DNA of 64,000 nt from Dyadobacter pollutisoli (GCF_026625565.1 NZ_CP112998.1:6484501-6548500), one strand, 5' to 3'; shown: positions 53,243-61,162, counted from the first letter of the stretch. Translations and numbers: made by a program. Notes: generated by a model not told the origin, from the sequence alone.

Positions 53243-53315
53243 GCCCTGTTTTAGGTGTCCTAATGTTGCTAAGCAGACATCCGGGGGCTTTCGCCGACCC
53301 GCACCATAACAGGGC
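53243..53315 (-). ncRNA. Candidate structured RNA element (73 nt)
   Basis: On the minus strand the outer 8 nt pair (GCCCTGTT at its end with AACAGGGC), enclosing a GNRA-capped hairpin (CGGG, UC bulge, GGC-GAAA-GCC, CCCG), a small AUGU/ACAU stem topped by UGC-UUA-GCA, and either a GGUG/CACC stem or a UUAGG-ACA-CCUAA hairpin. It could be a leader motif for the 80-residue gene 31 bp downstream or a mobile palindromic repeat. I do not match it to a known class. It is not a tRNA: no T-arm motif. The surrounding 53316-53560 has only a weak 112-codon frame that I reject as a gene. Confidence 0.4.
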
Positions 53316-53584
53316 AGTTCTTCAAAATTTTTCATAAGAGTTAGCATTATAGGAATGCGAATATTCAGATTTTGTGAGGAGAAATGCAAATTGGGGTAGG
53401 GGATATTGTGTAATAATCTCTTTCGTTCGTGTTCTACTAAACAAATGGGCAGCGGTTTGTAAAAAGGATCGAACAAATACGTCACCAGGCAAGCGACAAA
53501 CAGCATTAGTTGTAATATCGCCAAGTACTCTTTGGAGCCAAATAGGAAACTAATAGACATTAATCGATGGCCTTTCCCGTAATA

Positions 53585-53700
53585 GTTATTGTTAAAAAAT
53601 TACTATTCGGTAAAAGAGCTACAAGTTTTACCGTGGAATAATCGGGGTCGCCCAGCGGCTCATTATCAGTATCTTATTAAATCAATATAGCCTTGTTTTG
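53585..53700 (+). promoter_or_regulatory. Upstream region of lipoprotein paralogue 1
   Basis: CTATTCG at 53603-53609, with a degenerate first copy about 14 bp before it, lies 141 bp before the ATG. A TTGTTTTGTAGC box (TTTTG at 53696-53700) lies about 44 bp before the ATG and is a candidate -7 region. The stretch 53316-53743 holds no gene I can support; these two motifs, shared with the other three paralogues, are what it contains. Confidence 0.55.
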
Positions 53701-53743
53701 TAGCGATTACAAATACAAATATTCAAATACAAAACAGAGGAAA

Positions 53744-54460
53744 ATGAAATTAGTACAAAAACTATCAATTGGACTGAGCGTGGCCTGCGTGATGATGATG
53801 AGCAGCTGCTCCAAAGAAAATGCTCTAACCCCTGAGCCCAAAACGGAGCGTGTTAATGAGCATTCGAGCGCGAAGACGGATGCAGTACCCTGGATTGCAT
53901 CTACAAAGGGTGTCTCAGGCAATAATGCCTTCCCGCAATTTTGGCAAAGACTTAATAACCCCAATTATGCTAGTCCATCAACTCATCCAGCAGGTACTTC
54001 CACCCGGACGGGCTTATGGGGGAAAATCTCCTACGCATGGTGGAATCCATTGTCCGCAACGCCAGATAATCCTGCGCCGTCGTTTGTTACCGTCACAACT
54101 TCAAGCAAATGGGATGCAAAAAAGATGGCGTTTGCCAGCACTAAAATTAGATTTTTGACGCCGGGTAAAAATTATCATCTCAAATTCTATGTAGCTTCAT
54201 CAGTTCCAAAAGCGAATGATTCCGGTAAGCTGCCAAGTTTTGCAAAGCAAGGTAATGTTTGGATAGCCAGTAGTGGGCAAGAGTCTCAAAAATATACTGT
54301 AGATCTAACAAGCTACAAAAACTGCTGGGTCGAAACAACGATTACATTCAAGGCCAAGTCATCAGAAATGGAGTTTATATTTAGCGCATTGGCGGCCAAC
54401 GAATCGCAATTTGCATATGCACACGTTTTCGTTGGTCAGGATGCAGTTTGGCAACAGTAG
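53744..54460 (+). CDS. Lipoprotein paralogue 1 of 4
   Basis: From ATG 53744 the product has 238 residues. The signal (MKLVQKLSIGLSVACVMMMS) ends at lipobox SSC; the residues after the Cys are SKEN, close to the Lys-acidic export motif that sends Bacteroidota lipoproteins to the cell surface. The mature part shares, with the three following proteins, STKGVSGN, AGTSTRTGLWG, SFVTVTT, TKIRFLTPGKNYHLKFYVAS, VDLTSYKNCWVETTITFKA and YAHVFVG. The alternating strands and the W/TF/A pattern resemble a jelly-roll carbohydrate-binding-like fold; that is inference. Function unknown. A strong terminator follows. Confidence 0.85.
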   Translation: MKLVQKLSIGLSVACVMMMSSCSKENALTPEPKTERVNEHSSAKTDAVPWIASTKGVSGNNAFPQFWQRLNNPNYASPSTHPAGTSTRTGLWGKISYAWWNPLSATPDNPAPSFVTVTTSSKWDAKKMAFASTKIRFLTPGKNYHLKFYVASSVPKANDSGKLPSFAKQGNVWIASSGQESQKYTVDLTSYKNCWVETTITFKAKSSEMEFIFSALAANESQFAYAHVFVGQDAVWQQ

Positions 54461-54495
54461 CCTGGGATTTTCAATTTAACCTTGACTGAATAATC

Positions 54496-54526
54496 GAAGC
54501 CGCCTCAGAACATCTGAGGCGGCTTC
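54496..54526 (+). terminator. Terminator after lipoprotein paralogue 1
   Basis: A 14-bp stem, GAAGCCGCCTCAGA with TCTGAGGCGGCTTC, has an ACA loop and is followed by CTTTT. It makes paralogue 1 a separate transcript. Confidence 0.93.
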
Positions 54527-54595
54527 CTTTTGCTATGGGAAGTATCATTTATTGCCATGTCGATATAAATGGAAGTACATATTAATACTAGCTAG

Positions 54596-54706
54596 CTATT
54601 CGAAAATTACTATTTGTTGTACGATCATGCATTTTCTCCGGGAGATAAGTGAAGCGATCCTCACACTCATTTTATGGCTTTATTTGGCTTTTAAGGCCGT
54701 ATTTTG
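54596..54706 (+). promoter_or_regulatory. Upstream region of lipoprotein paralogue 2
   Basis: Direct repeats CTATTCG (54596-54602) and CTATTTG (54610-54616) with a 14-bp period; the second lies 142 bp before the ATG at 54752. A GTATTTTGTTGC box (TTTTG at 54702-54706) lies about 45 bp before the ATG and aligns with the candidate -7 box of the other copies. Confidence 0.6.
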
Positions 54707-54751
54707 TTGCAAGTAGTAAAATTGATTGTTTAACTAAAACAAAGGAGAAAA

Positions 54752-55480
54752 ATGAAATTAGTACAAAAATTACAAATCGGCCTGGCTATCGCTTGTATGA
54801 TGTTCGCCAGTTGCTCGAAAGACGATCTACAAACGCCCACCCCGCAAACGGAGAGTGTGAACACAAGTTCCAACCTTAGAGTAGATGTAGATGCTCCTCC
54901 CCCGTTTATTTCATCAACAAAGGGGTTCACGGGCATTAATATTCTTCCTGCAAACTGGGTGAGGAATGTAGTTGGTGGCTATTCTAATAATCAGCAAGCA
55001 TATCCGGCAGGCGTTTCTGACAGATTTCGGCTATGGGGAAATCCTTCAATTCCGTTTGTACAAAGTCTGTCCGTAATTCCAGGCGCCACAAGTATTGGCA
55101 GTTTTGTTACGGTGACCACCAGGGGTATTTTGGATAAGTCAAACAAATCTTCCGTAAAAACCAAAATCTATAATCTTTCGGTTGGGAAGAAATATGCTCT
55201 GAAAGTATATGTATCGTCGACTCTTCCGAAAGGGGATCCGGCAGAATACTCACCAACCTTCGCGAAGAAGGCCTTACTAACCGTGAGTAATCAAGCTGTA
55301 TCTCAGGAGACCGTTGTGGATCTGACCAATTACAAATTTTGCTGGGTAGAGAAAATTGTCACTTTCACTGCATTGAGCCCACAAATGGATTTTGCATTCT
55401 CTGCATCACCTCAATATCCCGGACAGTATGCTTGCGCACACCTCTTTGTTGGATATGGTGCAATTGAGAAGCTAAACTAA
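54752..55480 (+). CDS. Lipoprotein paralogue 2 of 4
   Basis: The 242-residue lipoprotein has the signal MKLVQKLQIGLAIACMMFAS ending at lipobox ASC, followed by SKDD, which fits the surface-export motif. It shares with paralogue 1 SSTKGFTG, PAGVSDRFRLWG, SFVTVTT, KTKIYNLSVGKKYALKVYVS, VDLTNYKFCWVEKIVTFTA and CAHLFVG. The rest diverges, so the copies are old enough to have drifted. Function unknown; a binding or adhesin-like role is possible. Own terminator at 55513. Confidence 0.85.
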   Translation: MKLVQKLQIGLAIACMMFASCSKDDLQTPTPQTESVNTSSNLRVDVDAPPPFISSTKGFTGINILPANWVRNVVGGYSNNQQAYPAGVSDRFRLWGNPSIPFVQSLSVIPGATSIGSFVTVTTRGILDKSNKSSVKTKIYNLSVGKKYALKVYVSSTLPKGDPAEYSPTFAKKALLTVSNQAVSQETVVDLTNYKFCWVEKIVTFTALSPQMDFAFSASPQYPGQYACAHLFVGYGAIEKLN

Positions 55481-55512
55481 TTGGAGCTTGCCGTCATTTT
55501 GTATTTAATGTA

Positions 55513-55541
55513 AACGCCGCCTCGGGATCCCGGGCGGCGTT
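55513..55541 (+). terminator. Terminator after lipoprotein paralogue 2
   Basis: The outer stem AACGCCGCC (55513-55521) pairs with GGCGGCGTT (55533-55541); inside is the palindrome CGGGATCCCG. It runs into ACTTTTTTT. Confidence 0.9.
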
Positions 55542-55660
55542 ACTTTTTTTGTGTATGCCATCAATGATCAGTATTCATGCAGTGAGTTAGTTAACCGATC
55601 AACAAACTAGCAATAACTGTAAAGCTTGTAGATTATTTTTGAACAAAACATTTAACAAAT

Positions 55661-55849
55661 AGAGCTAAATCGAACACTACATCAGCACTAACTACCATTC
55701 GAAAATTGCTATTCGGTAAAGAAAACCCTCTTTTTGCCGTCTAATAAGCACCGCCGCCCTCGTGCTCACTTTCAGCACCTTGTTCCGTAAACAAAGGCTT
55801 GTTTTGTAGCCAACAACAAAATCAATTGTTTAACTAAAAAACAGCAAAA
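55661..55849 (+). promoter_or_regulatory. Upstream block of lipoprotein paralogue 3 (repeated ahead of paralogue 4)
   Basis: This 189-bp block begins AGAGCTAAATCGAACACTAC and is nearly identical to 56821-57010. It carries the direct repeat ATTCG at 55697 and 55711 (14-bp period; second CTATTCG 141 bp before the ATG) and the TTGTTTTGTAGC box (TTTTG 55802-55806). The rest of 55542-55660 shows nothing I can name. Confidence 0.65.
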
Positions 55850-56587
55850 ATGAATTTAGTACAAAAATTGCCGATAGGCCTAAGCCTTGTTTGTGTCATG
55901 TTTGTAAGTAGCTGCTCGAAAGAAGACATCCAGACTATCCAACCTCAGACTGGAAGTATCATTACAAGCTCAAATTTAAAAGAGCAAGGAGGAGTTTTAA
56001 GCGGGTTACTCGATTTTCCAGCTACGAATGGTCAACCAGGCATTAACACGTTTCCGCCCGATTGGGCAAGGTTGGTAATTAAACTTCCTGACAATTCTAA
56101 AGCATTTCCTACCGGAACTTCTACTTTAACACATTTATGGGGGAAAGAGCTAGTGCCGTGGGTGAAGCCACTGCCCAAAATTCTCGGTGTCAGAGATATG
56201 TTCTCAATTGTCACAGTTGCAACTAATCATCATTTAACATCGAATATTTCAAATGATTACTCGCGAGTTAAGACCAAAATTAAACAACTGAAAAAAGGGA
56301 AAGAATATGCTATTACTTTTTATGTTGCGAGCACGATCAGAAATGTTCCGGGTTTTGTTCCAGCCTATGCAGAACGAGCAGTGTTGCAGATAGGATACGC
56401 AAATAGTGTCATGCATTACTACATTAATATGGCCGGAAAAGAAGCTCAATGGATAGCTAATACGATAACTTTCGAGGCTCATGATACGGAGGCGATTTTT
56501 ACCTTTAGTGCTGACACCGCGCAGCCAGGACAATATTCCTATGCACATATCTTTGTTGACAAGGACTCAATTAAGGAGCTGAATTAA
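55850..56587 (+). CDS. Lipoprotein paralogue 3 of 4
   Basis: The 245-residue lipoprotein has the signal MNLVQKLPIGLSLVCVMFVS, lipobox SSC and SKED after it. Shared family segments are NGQPGINTFPPDWAR, PTGTSTLTHLWG, KTKIKQLKKGKEYAITFYVA, WIANTITFEA and YAHIFVDKDSIKELN. Its start region (ATGAATTTAGTACAAAAATT) is identical in DNA to that of paralogue 4, showing that these two are the youngest duplicates. The conserved CWVE of copies 1 and 2 is QWIA here. No clear terminator follows; instead there is a fragment of the glutaminase-like gene at 56664. Confidence 0.85.
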   Translation: MNLVQKLPIGLSLVCVMFVSSCSKEDIQTIQPQTGSIITSSNLKEQGGVLSGLLDFPATNGQPGINTFPPDWARLVIKLPDNSKAFPTGTSTLTHLWGKELVPWVKPLPKILGVRDMFSIVTVATNHHLTSNISNDYSRVKTKIKQLKKGKEYAITFYVASTIRNVPGFVPAYAERAVLQIGYANSVMHYYINMAGKEAQWIANTITFEAHDTEAIFTFSADTAQPGQYSYAHIFVDKDSIKELN

Positions 56588-56663
56588 GAAAGTTCCTGTA
56601 AAGATTTTGTTATCCCCAACAACATAGAAGACACCCTCTTTGTTTTAAATATGCATTATAATT

Positions 56664-56707
56664 CTCACTTCCACCGCTCCCCCAAAACTTTCATCCAATA
56701 CCCTCCA
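56664..56707 (-). pseudogene. Decayed copy of the 3' end of the glutaminase-like gene
   Basis: On the minus strand the stretch reads as G-Y-W-M-K-V-L-G-E-R-W-K followed by a stop, which is the last 12 residues of the gene at 57857-60337 (GYWMKVLGEKWK) with one change. About 40 of 44 bases match 57855-57898. It is not part of any gene here. The surrounding 56588-56820 has no other gene. It marks one end of the duplication that produced paralogue 4. Confidence 0.85.
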
Positions 56708-56820
56708 AATAGCACGCTTGGTTGTTCATAGTGTAAGAGGACATACCGTTAGACTTCTAGTTTTAACTAATATTAGTTTGAAGAATTGTAAGCACTTTTC
56801 AATAAAAATGGCTAAAAAAT

Positions 56821-57010
56821 AGAGCTAAATCGAACACTACATCAGTACTAACTACTATTCGAAAATTACTAATCGGTAAAGTGAATTCTCTTTTTGCCGC
56901 CTAATAAGCACCACCGCCCACCTGCTCACTTTCAAGCCTTTATTCGTAGAAGAAAGGCTTGTTTTGTAGCCAGTAACAAAATCAATTGTTTAACTACAAA
57001 AACAAAAAAA
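56821..57010 (+). promoter_or_regulatory. Upstream block of lipoprotein paralogue 4
   Basis: Near-identical to 55661-55849. The direct repeat is CTATTCG (56855-56861) and CTAATCG (56869-56875), period 14 bp, the second 142 bp before the ATG. The TTGTTTTGTAGC box has TTTTG at 56962-56966. Between the two, AAAGGCTTG and the preceding TTTATTCG are also kept from copy 3. Confidence 0.68.
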
Positions 57011-57763
57011 ATGAATTTAGTACAAAAATTGCCGATAGGGCTGAGCCTGGCTTGTTTGATGTTTATGAGCAGCTGCTCTAAGGAGGATGCTCTGACTCCG
57101 GAGCCGCAAACGGAGATTGTTAATGCGCATTCGAGTTTGAAGGAAGGCGCAGCGGCATTAGTGATTACACTTCCCTATTTTCCTTCTACAAAAGGCTCAA
57201 CAGGACTAGATGTTTACCCAACTGATTGGGAAAGGGACACTCACCCATACTATTCAAATAACTCCCAAGAGTTGCCTACAGGAACATCTAATTTGTCATG
57301 TTTATGGGGCAATCCTATGTTGCCTTGGAAAAAAGGTCTCCCCACAATTGCAAGCGGCGCCTCGATCGTTAACTTTGGTTCAATTGTCACAACTACTAGC
57401 TATCGCAAAAACGTGTCAAATGGTAAGAATTCGGCAGCCAAGACAAAAATCACTAATCTAAAACCGGGAAAGAAGTATGAAATTTCATTCTATGTTGCTA
57501 GTACTATTTGCAGTGTAAATCAAAATGCATTCACTCCTTTGTATGCGAACACAATTTACGTGGACCTGTCAAATGTGAAAGATCCTATTTCCCACGGTAT
57601 CGATGTTGAGGGTAAAGAAGCAACCTGGGTTAAAAAGACTGTAATTTTTGATGCAATAAGTACTGAAATGAGCATCTCTTTCAGTGCTTTTGTACCTCAA
57701 AACGGAGGGTATTCATATGCTCATATGTTTGTAAACAAAAATGCAATCAAACAATTGAACTAG
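57011..57763 (+). CDS. Lipoprotein paralogue 4 of 4
   Basis: From ATG 57011 the product has 250 residues: signal MNLVQKLPIGLSLACLMFMS, lipobox SSC, then SKEDA. It shares PSTKGSTGLDVYPTDWERD, PTGTSNLSCLWG, SIVTTTS, KTKITNLKPGKKYEISFYVA, TWVKKTVIFDA and YAHMFVNKNAIKQLN with the others. An upstream in-frame start exists but the conserved MNLVQK start is clearly right by comparison. It is the copy next to the intact glutaminase-like gene; a hairpin terminator lies between them. Confidence 0.87.
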   Translation: MNLVQKLPIGLSLACLMFMSSCSKEDALTPEPQTEIVNAHSSLKEGAAALVITLPYFPSTKGSTGLDVYPTDWERDTHPYYSNNSQELPTGTSNLSCLWGNPMLPWKKGLPTIASGASIVNFGSIVTTTSYRKNVSNGKNSAAKTKITNLKPGKKYEISFYVASTICSVNQNAFTPLYANTIYVDLSNVKDPISHGIDVEGKEATWVKKTVIFDAISTEMSISFSAFVPQNGGYSYAHMFVNKNAIKQLN

Positions 57764-57795
57764 AACACAAAGATTTGTGAACTAGTATTTTTTAC

Positions 57796-57828
57796 AGAGG
57801 CCGCGTGAAAATTTTTTCACGTGGCCTC
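57796..57828. terminator. Bidirectional terminator between paralogue 4 and the glutaminase-like gene
   Basis: The arms AGAGGCCGCGTGAAAA (57796-57811) and its complement ending CACGTGGCCTCT (to 57828), with one G-T wobble, are flanked by T-rich sequence. It serves both convergent genes. Confidence 0.88.
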
Positions 57829-57856
57829 TCTCATTTTATAGTCTAAATGAAACTCC

Positions 57857-60337
57857 TCACTTCCACTTCTCCCCCAAAACCTTCATCCAATACCCGCCAA
57901 CCACCGACCTCGCCCGAAAACCAACCGACTTCCCGTCCACTGTTTCATGCCAGTCCGAAAGCGGAATGCGGTCGGGCGTTTCCATTGCGAATTTGTAGAC
58001 TGGTTTGATCAAAGCTTCGAAATCCTTTGGATCCGATGCCAATGTCGCAGTCCATACGATCCAGTCGGATTTGGTGTATGTTTTGCGGCTGTCTAGTGGG
58101 AGGCCGAAGGGTTTTTGTTTGGCGAGGTAATATTTGATCTCTTTTTCGGCTACGGTTTTTGGGAATACATTCAGTTTTAAAAGCTCGTCCCACACAATGT
58201 TGTATTTCTGGCTCCATGAGTCTTTGTTGTCGAAAGTCAGCGCGTAGTGATCGCCGCTGTCGGCCAGCTCCATCCACTTTTTCGCGAAGTCTTTTACCAA
58301 TGCATTTACTTCCGCAGCTTCTTTGGTTTCTCCAAGCTGCTCCGCCATTTTCGCGTAAGATGCCAAACCCATGATTGCCTTGATCGACAAGTTTGCATTA
58401 CGAGCCAAGTGACCTGCGAAATCATCGGTGCAAAGCTGATTAGCAGGATCAAAACCTTCTTTTTTGAGATAGTTTGCCCAGACGCTCAGTACCTTCCAAT
58501 GCTTTTTAGCAAACTCAATGTTGTTTTCTGCTTTGCAAATCGCATAGGTCAGTGTTAACATATTTCCGGATTCTTCCACAGGCATGTCCTCGCCGTATGT
58601 CTGCCCGTTTGCCAACGGATAAGTCCCCACATCGTGCGCAGCGAAAGGTTTTGTCCATTTACCGCTTTCGGAATAATAGAAGATCGGTTCCAGCATTCCT
58701 TTCAGCAAAACCGGATTGTAAAGCAAGAATAACGGTGCCGAAGGATAAGTCACGTCGACCGTTCCAATAGAGCCATTACTGAAATTTTCTTTGGACAAAA
58801 ACAATGGAGTACCCGCCGGATCTGCGACCAGCTTGTGGGCTGCAATGGCCTGACGGTAAGCCAGCACGCAAAGTTCAGCGTACTGCTTACCACCTGCTTT
58901 CAGCGCATCCTGATAAATCATTTCGTCCGTCGCCTCGCATTCTTTCAGGATTTTGGCGAAATCAGTTTCCGCGCTTTTCAACTCACTCTGAATGGTTTTG
59001 TTTCCGTCCTTATTCCACCACGGCCGCAGATTTTGACCAAAATATTGAACCGAATACCCATCGTCATAACCAAGCATCAAATGCAGCGACTTTGCCTCTG
59101 CGCCGACTTTCTCTGCAAGGACAATCCCCATGGATTTTGTATCTGCATTCGCAGCTGTGGATTGATTTGCATTCACGGCTCCACTTTTCGAAAATGATTT
59201 GATCAATTCTTCCGGCGTGCCCAATCCCGAGCTTTTTGCATTCGTTGCATTGGCAGCCAGATACGCGCGGCCCCAGTCAATGCGAACGTCGTCACCTTTT
59301 TTACCCAACGGTTTTTGCTCAGTATTACTCAATGAAAGTGTTAAAAGCCCATTCTGAGTTTCGCTCTTACCATTCACTTTTTGGCTCGCATCATTCACAG
59401 CCCAGAGCCCCGAAACCGAATTTAATATTTCGACCTGATGCGTTTTTCCGTCCGTTGCTTTCACATCAAAAACCACATAATTAACCGGCCGTGAAACCAT
59501 ATTAAGGTCTTTCAGTATCAATGGAGCCACAAAGCTGGCTTTTAATTTTACAGGCCCTGCTTCAAAGGTATAAATGCTTTGCGTAGCCTTCATTTCAAAA
59601 GCGGTTTGCTTCGCTGCGAGAATTACGTCGTCGCCTTTGGGCGCTATTTCGTCAACCAGTCCCACATCGATATACCCTGGACCCACACCGTTTTTACAAT
59701 ATACAGCCAGGGTATTCTTCCCTTTTTTCAAAGCTTTGCGAGCAGAAGCGCTTATTGGCTTAAACTCATAATCACTTGTAAAACACGGCCCGCAATCGTA
59801 GGCCGGGACGCCGTTAATGTAAACCTGTACATCGTCGTCATGAAAAATGTTCAGAGTTGGTTTCTCAAAGTCAACCGCGGTCAATGTGAATTCACGACGG
59901 TACCAAACTTCTTTCTCGAATTCAGTGCCACTTCTAAGCATCGCGTCATTCTTTTCTTTTGTAGCAAATGGCGCAGGTGCCTGCTTCCAGTTGCTGATGT
60001 TATATCCTTCCTTGTACCACCATTCCGGGTCTGGTTTTACGGTTGTAAACTTTGCGGTATATCCGTACTGTTTGGCGGTTGGTAAAATGGTTTTCATCAC
60101 CGGAGTTGGCGCACCCATAAAACGATATGTTTTGCCATCAACGCGGATCAATCCGTCCATGGGTTGCGGTTTGCCGGTCCAATGTTTGGTATTGGATCCT
60201 GCCAGTTCGCTGCCGAAAGACCACACGCTGGTGTATGGATCAATGGTAATGAGCGGGACAGCTGGCGGGCGGAAGGGTTGGGCAAATGTGGTAAGTGTTG
60301 CAAAAATGAAGAGTACCAGAAGCCAAGGTCTAGACAT
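57857..60337 (-). CDS. Secreted glutaminase A-like protein (DUF4964/DUF5127/DUF4965/DUF1793)
   Basis: From ATG 60337 the protein has 826 residues (an upstream ATG at 60376 would add 13). It has a signal peptide (MSRPWLLVLFIFATLTTFAQ) and then the domain order seen in fungal GtaA-like proteins: DUF4964 start FRPPAVPLITIDPYTSVWSF, a lectin-like beta domain with an inserted jelly-roll-like region, DUF4965 with ILKECEATDEMIYQDALKAG, and a helical C-terminal domain (YTKSDWIVWTATLAS) ending HETVDGKSVGFRARSVVGGY. GtaA-type proteins are called glutaminases, but activity of bacterial members is little tested. Its 3' end has a decayed copy at 56664. Confidence 0.9.
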   Translation of the reverse strand: MSRPWLLVLFIFATLTTFAQPFRPPAVPLITIDPYTSVWSFGSELAGSNTKHWTGKPQPMDGLIRVDGKTYRFMGAPTPVMKTILPTAKQYGYTAKFTTVKPDPEWWYKEGYNISNWKQAPAPFATKEKNDAMLRSGTEFEKEVWYRREFTLTAVDFEKPTLNIFHDDDVQVYINGVPAYDCGPCFTSDYEFKPISASARKALKKGKNTLAVYCKNGVGPGYIDVGLVDEIAPKGDDVILAAKQTAFEMKATQSIYTFEAGPVKLKASFVAPLILKDLNMVSRPVNYVVFDVKATDGKTHQVEILNSVSGLWAVNDASQKVNGKSETQNGLLTLSLSNTEQKPLGKKGDDVRIDWGRAYLAANATNAKSSGLGTPEELIKSFSKSGAVNANQSTAANADTKSMGIVLAEKVGAEAKSLHLMLGYDDGYSVQYFGQNLRPWWNKDGNKTIQSELKSAETDFAKILKECEATDEMIYQDALKAGGKQYAELCVLAYRQAIAAHKLVADPAGTPLFLSKENFSNGSIGTVDVTYPSAPLFLLYNPVLLKGMLEPIFYYSESGKWTKPFAAHDVGTYPLANGQTYGEDMPVEESGNMLTLTYAICKAENNIEFAKKHWKVLSVWANYLKKEGFDPANQLCTDDFAGHLARNANLSIKAIMGLASYAKMAEQLGETKEAAEVNALVKDFAKKWMELADSGDHYALTFDNKDSWSQKYNIVWDELLKLNVFPKTVAEKEIKYYLAKQKPFGLPLDSRKTYTKSDWIVWTATLASDPKDFEALIKPVYKFAMETPDRIPLSDWHETVDGKSVGFRARSVVGGYWMKVLGEKWK

Positions 60338-60425
60338 TGAATAATTATAAATGTTAAGAAATGAAAAAGGGATCAATTTGATCCCTAAAAATAAGCTAGT
60401 GAAATTTATAAAGAGTTATCTGGCG

Positions 60426-60770
60426 TCACATTATCGATAGCATTCTATCAACAACTATTTTCAAGCCCGGAATTTTGTTAACAACAATGTCCCACACCAG
60501 TTCAAGATCAACTCCAAAATATTCGTGAACAATGAAATTCCGGAAAGCGGTAATTCTTCGCCATTCTATTTCAGGATTGTCCAGCTTTGTTTTTTCGGAA
60601 ATATGATTGGCAGCCTCGCCTACTATTTCCAATTGACGCTCAATCGCGAAGCGTAACATGGCGTCACTGTAAAGATCATCTTTGACCTTTCCCTCAACAA
60701 AAGTTTCTATATAGTTAATTGCTTCGAGGATATGCAGAAGCCTTGCTTTGTCATATTCAGACTCTTTCAT
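60426..60770 (-). CDS. hepT: HEPN-domain RNase toxin of an MNT/HEPN pair (HepT/DUF86)
   Basis: The 114-residue all-helical protein has the HEPN catalytic motif R-N-F-I-V-H-E-Y (Rx4HxY) in ITAFRNFIVHEYFGVD at about residues 75-84, and the preceding FAIERQLEIVGEAANHIS helix typical of DUF86. HepT is an RNase whose activity is blocked by its nucleotidyltransferase partner. Its start overlaps the end of the partner gene by 14 bp, so they are cotranscribed and probably translationally coupled. Confidence 0.92.
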   Translation of the reverse strand: MKESEYDKARLLHILEAINYIETFVEGKVKDDLYSDAMLRFAIERQLEIVGEAANHISEKTKLDNPEIEWRRITAFRNFIVHEYFGVDLELVWDIVVNKIPGLKIVVDRMLSIM

Positions 60771-61047
60771 AAATCAGTTTCTTTTCCTGATCAATTTGAG
60801 GCTTAATGTAAGGTGAAAGACCATTCGAACTTACTAAATCAACTGCGGTGCCGAGCAATGTGGTAAGCTGATCTTGCATGTCAAGAAAAGTAAAGAAGTC
60901 AGCACCGTTTTCATAGTCAAGATCGACAAGGATATCCAGGTCGCTTGATTCTTTTTGGTCTCCGCGCGCAGCAGAACCGAATATGTAAGCTTTTTTTACC
61001 GGCTTATCCTTAAAGAAATGAGCTGCCTTTCTCGCTAATTCTTCCAT
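60757..61047 (-). CDS. mntA: MntA-like nucleotidyltransferase antitoxin
   Basis: The 96-residue protein has the minimal nucleotidyltransferase motif AYIFGSAARGDQKESSDLDI (GSxxRG...SDLD), with the Asp pair at about residues 38 and 40. In MNT/HEPN pairs this enzyme adds AMP units to a HEPN tyrosine and so neutralises the toxin. The HEPN gene follows with a 14-bp overlap. The 115-bp gap to dsbD showed no motif I can name. Confidence 0.9.
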   Translation of the reverse strand: MEELARKAAHFFKDKPVKKAYIFGSAARGDQKESSDLDILVDLDYENGADFFTFLDMQDQLTTLLGTAVDLVSSNGLSPYIKPQIDQEKKLIYERV

Positions 61048-61162
61048 GTTCTAATCATTTATAGCAAGATACCATTTTTCCGATTTCCGGCAATACAGGA
61101 TATAAGTGAACCGCCAACTAACAATAACTGTCTGCTTTAGCGGACGGACCTACCAAGAAGAA

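Noticed and set aside
53243..53315. tRNA reading of the 73-nt element
   Set aside because: The length and closing stem suit a tRNA, but neither strand has a T-arm with TTCRA, an anticodon stem in the right place or a D-arm with conserved G residues.
53222..53560. A 112-codon minus-strand frame covering the 73-nt element and DNA upstream of it
   Set aside because: Its last third is the foldable element itself, and the remainder has no recognisable domain. The hydrophobic first 40 codons could be a remnant of something, but nothing supports it as a gene.
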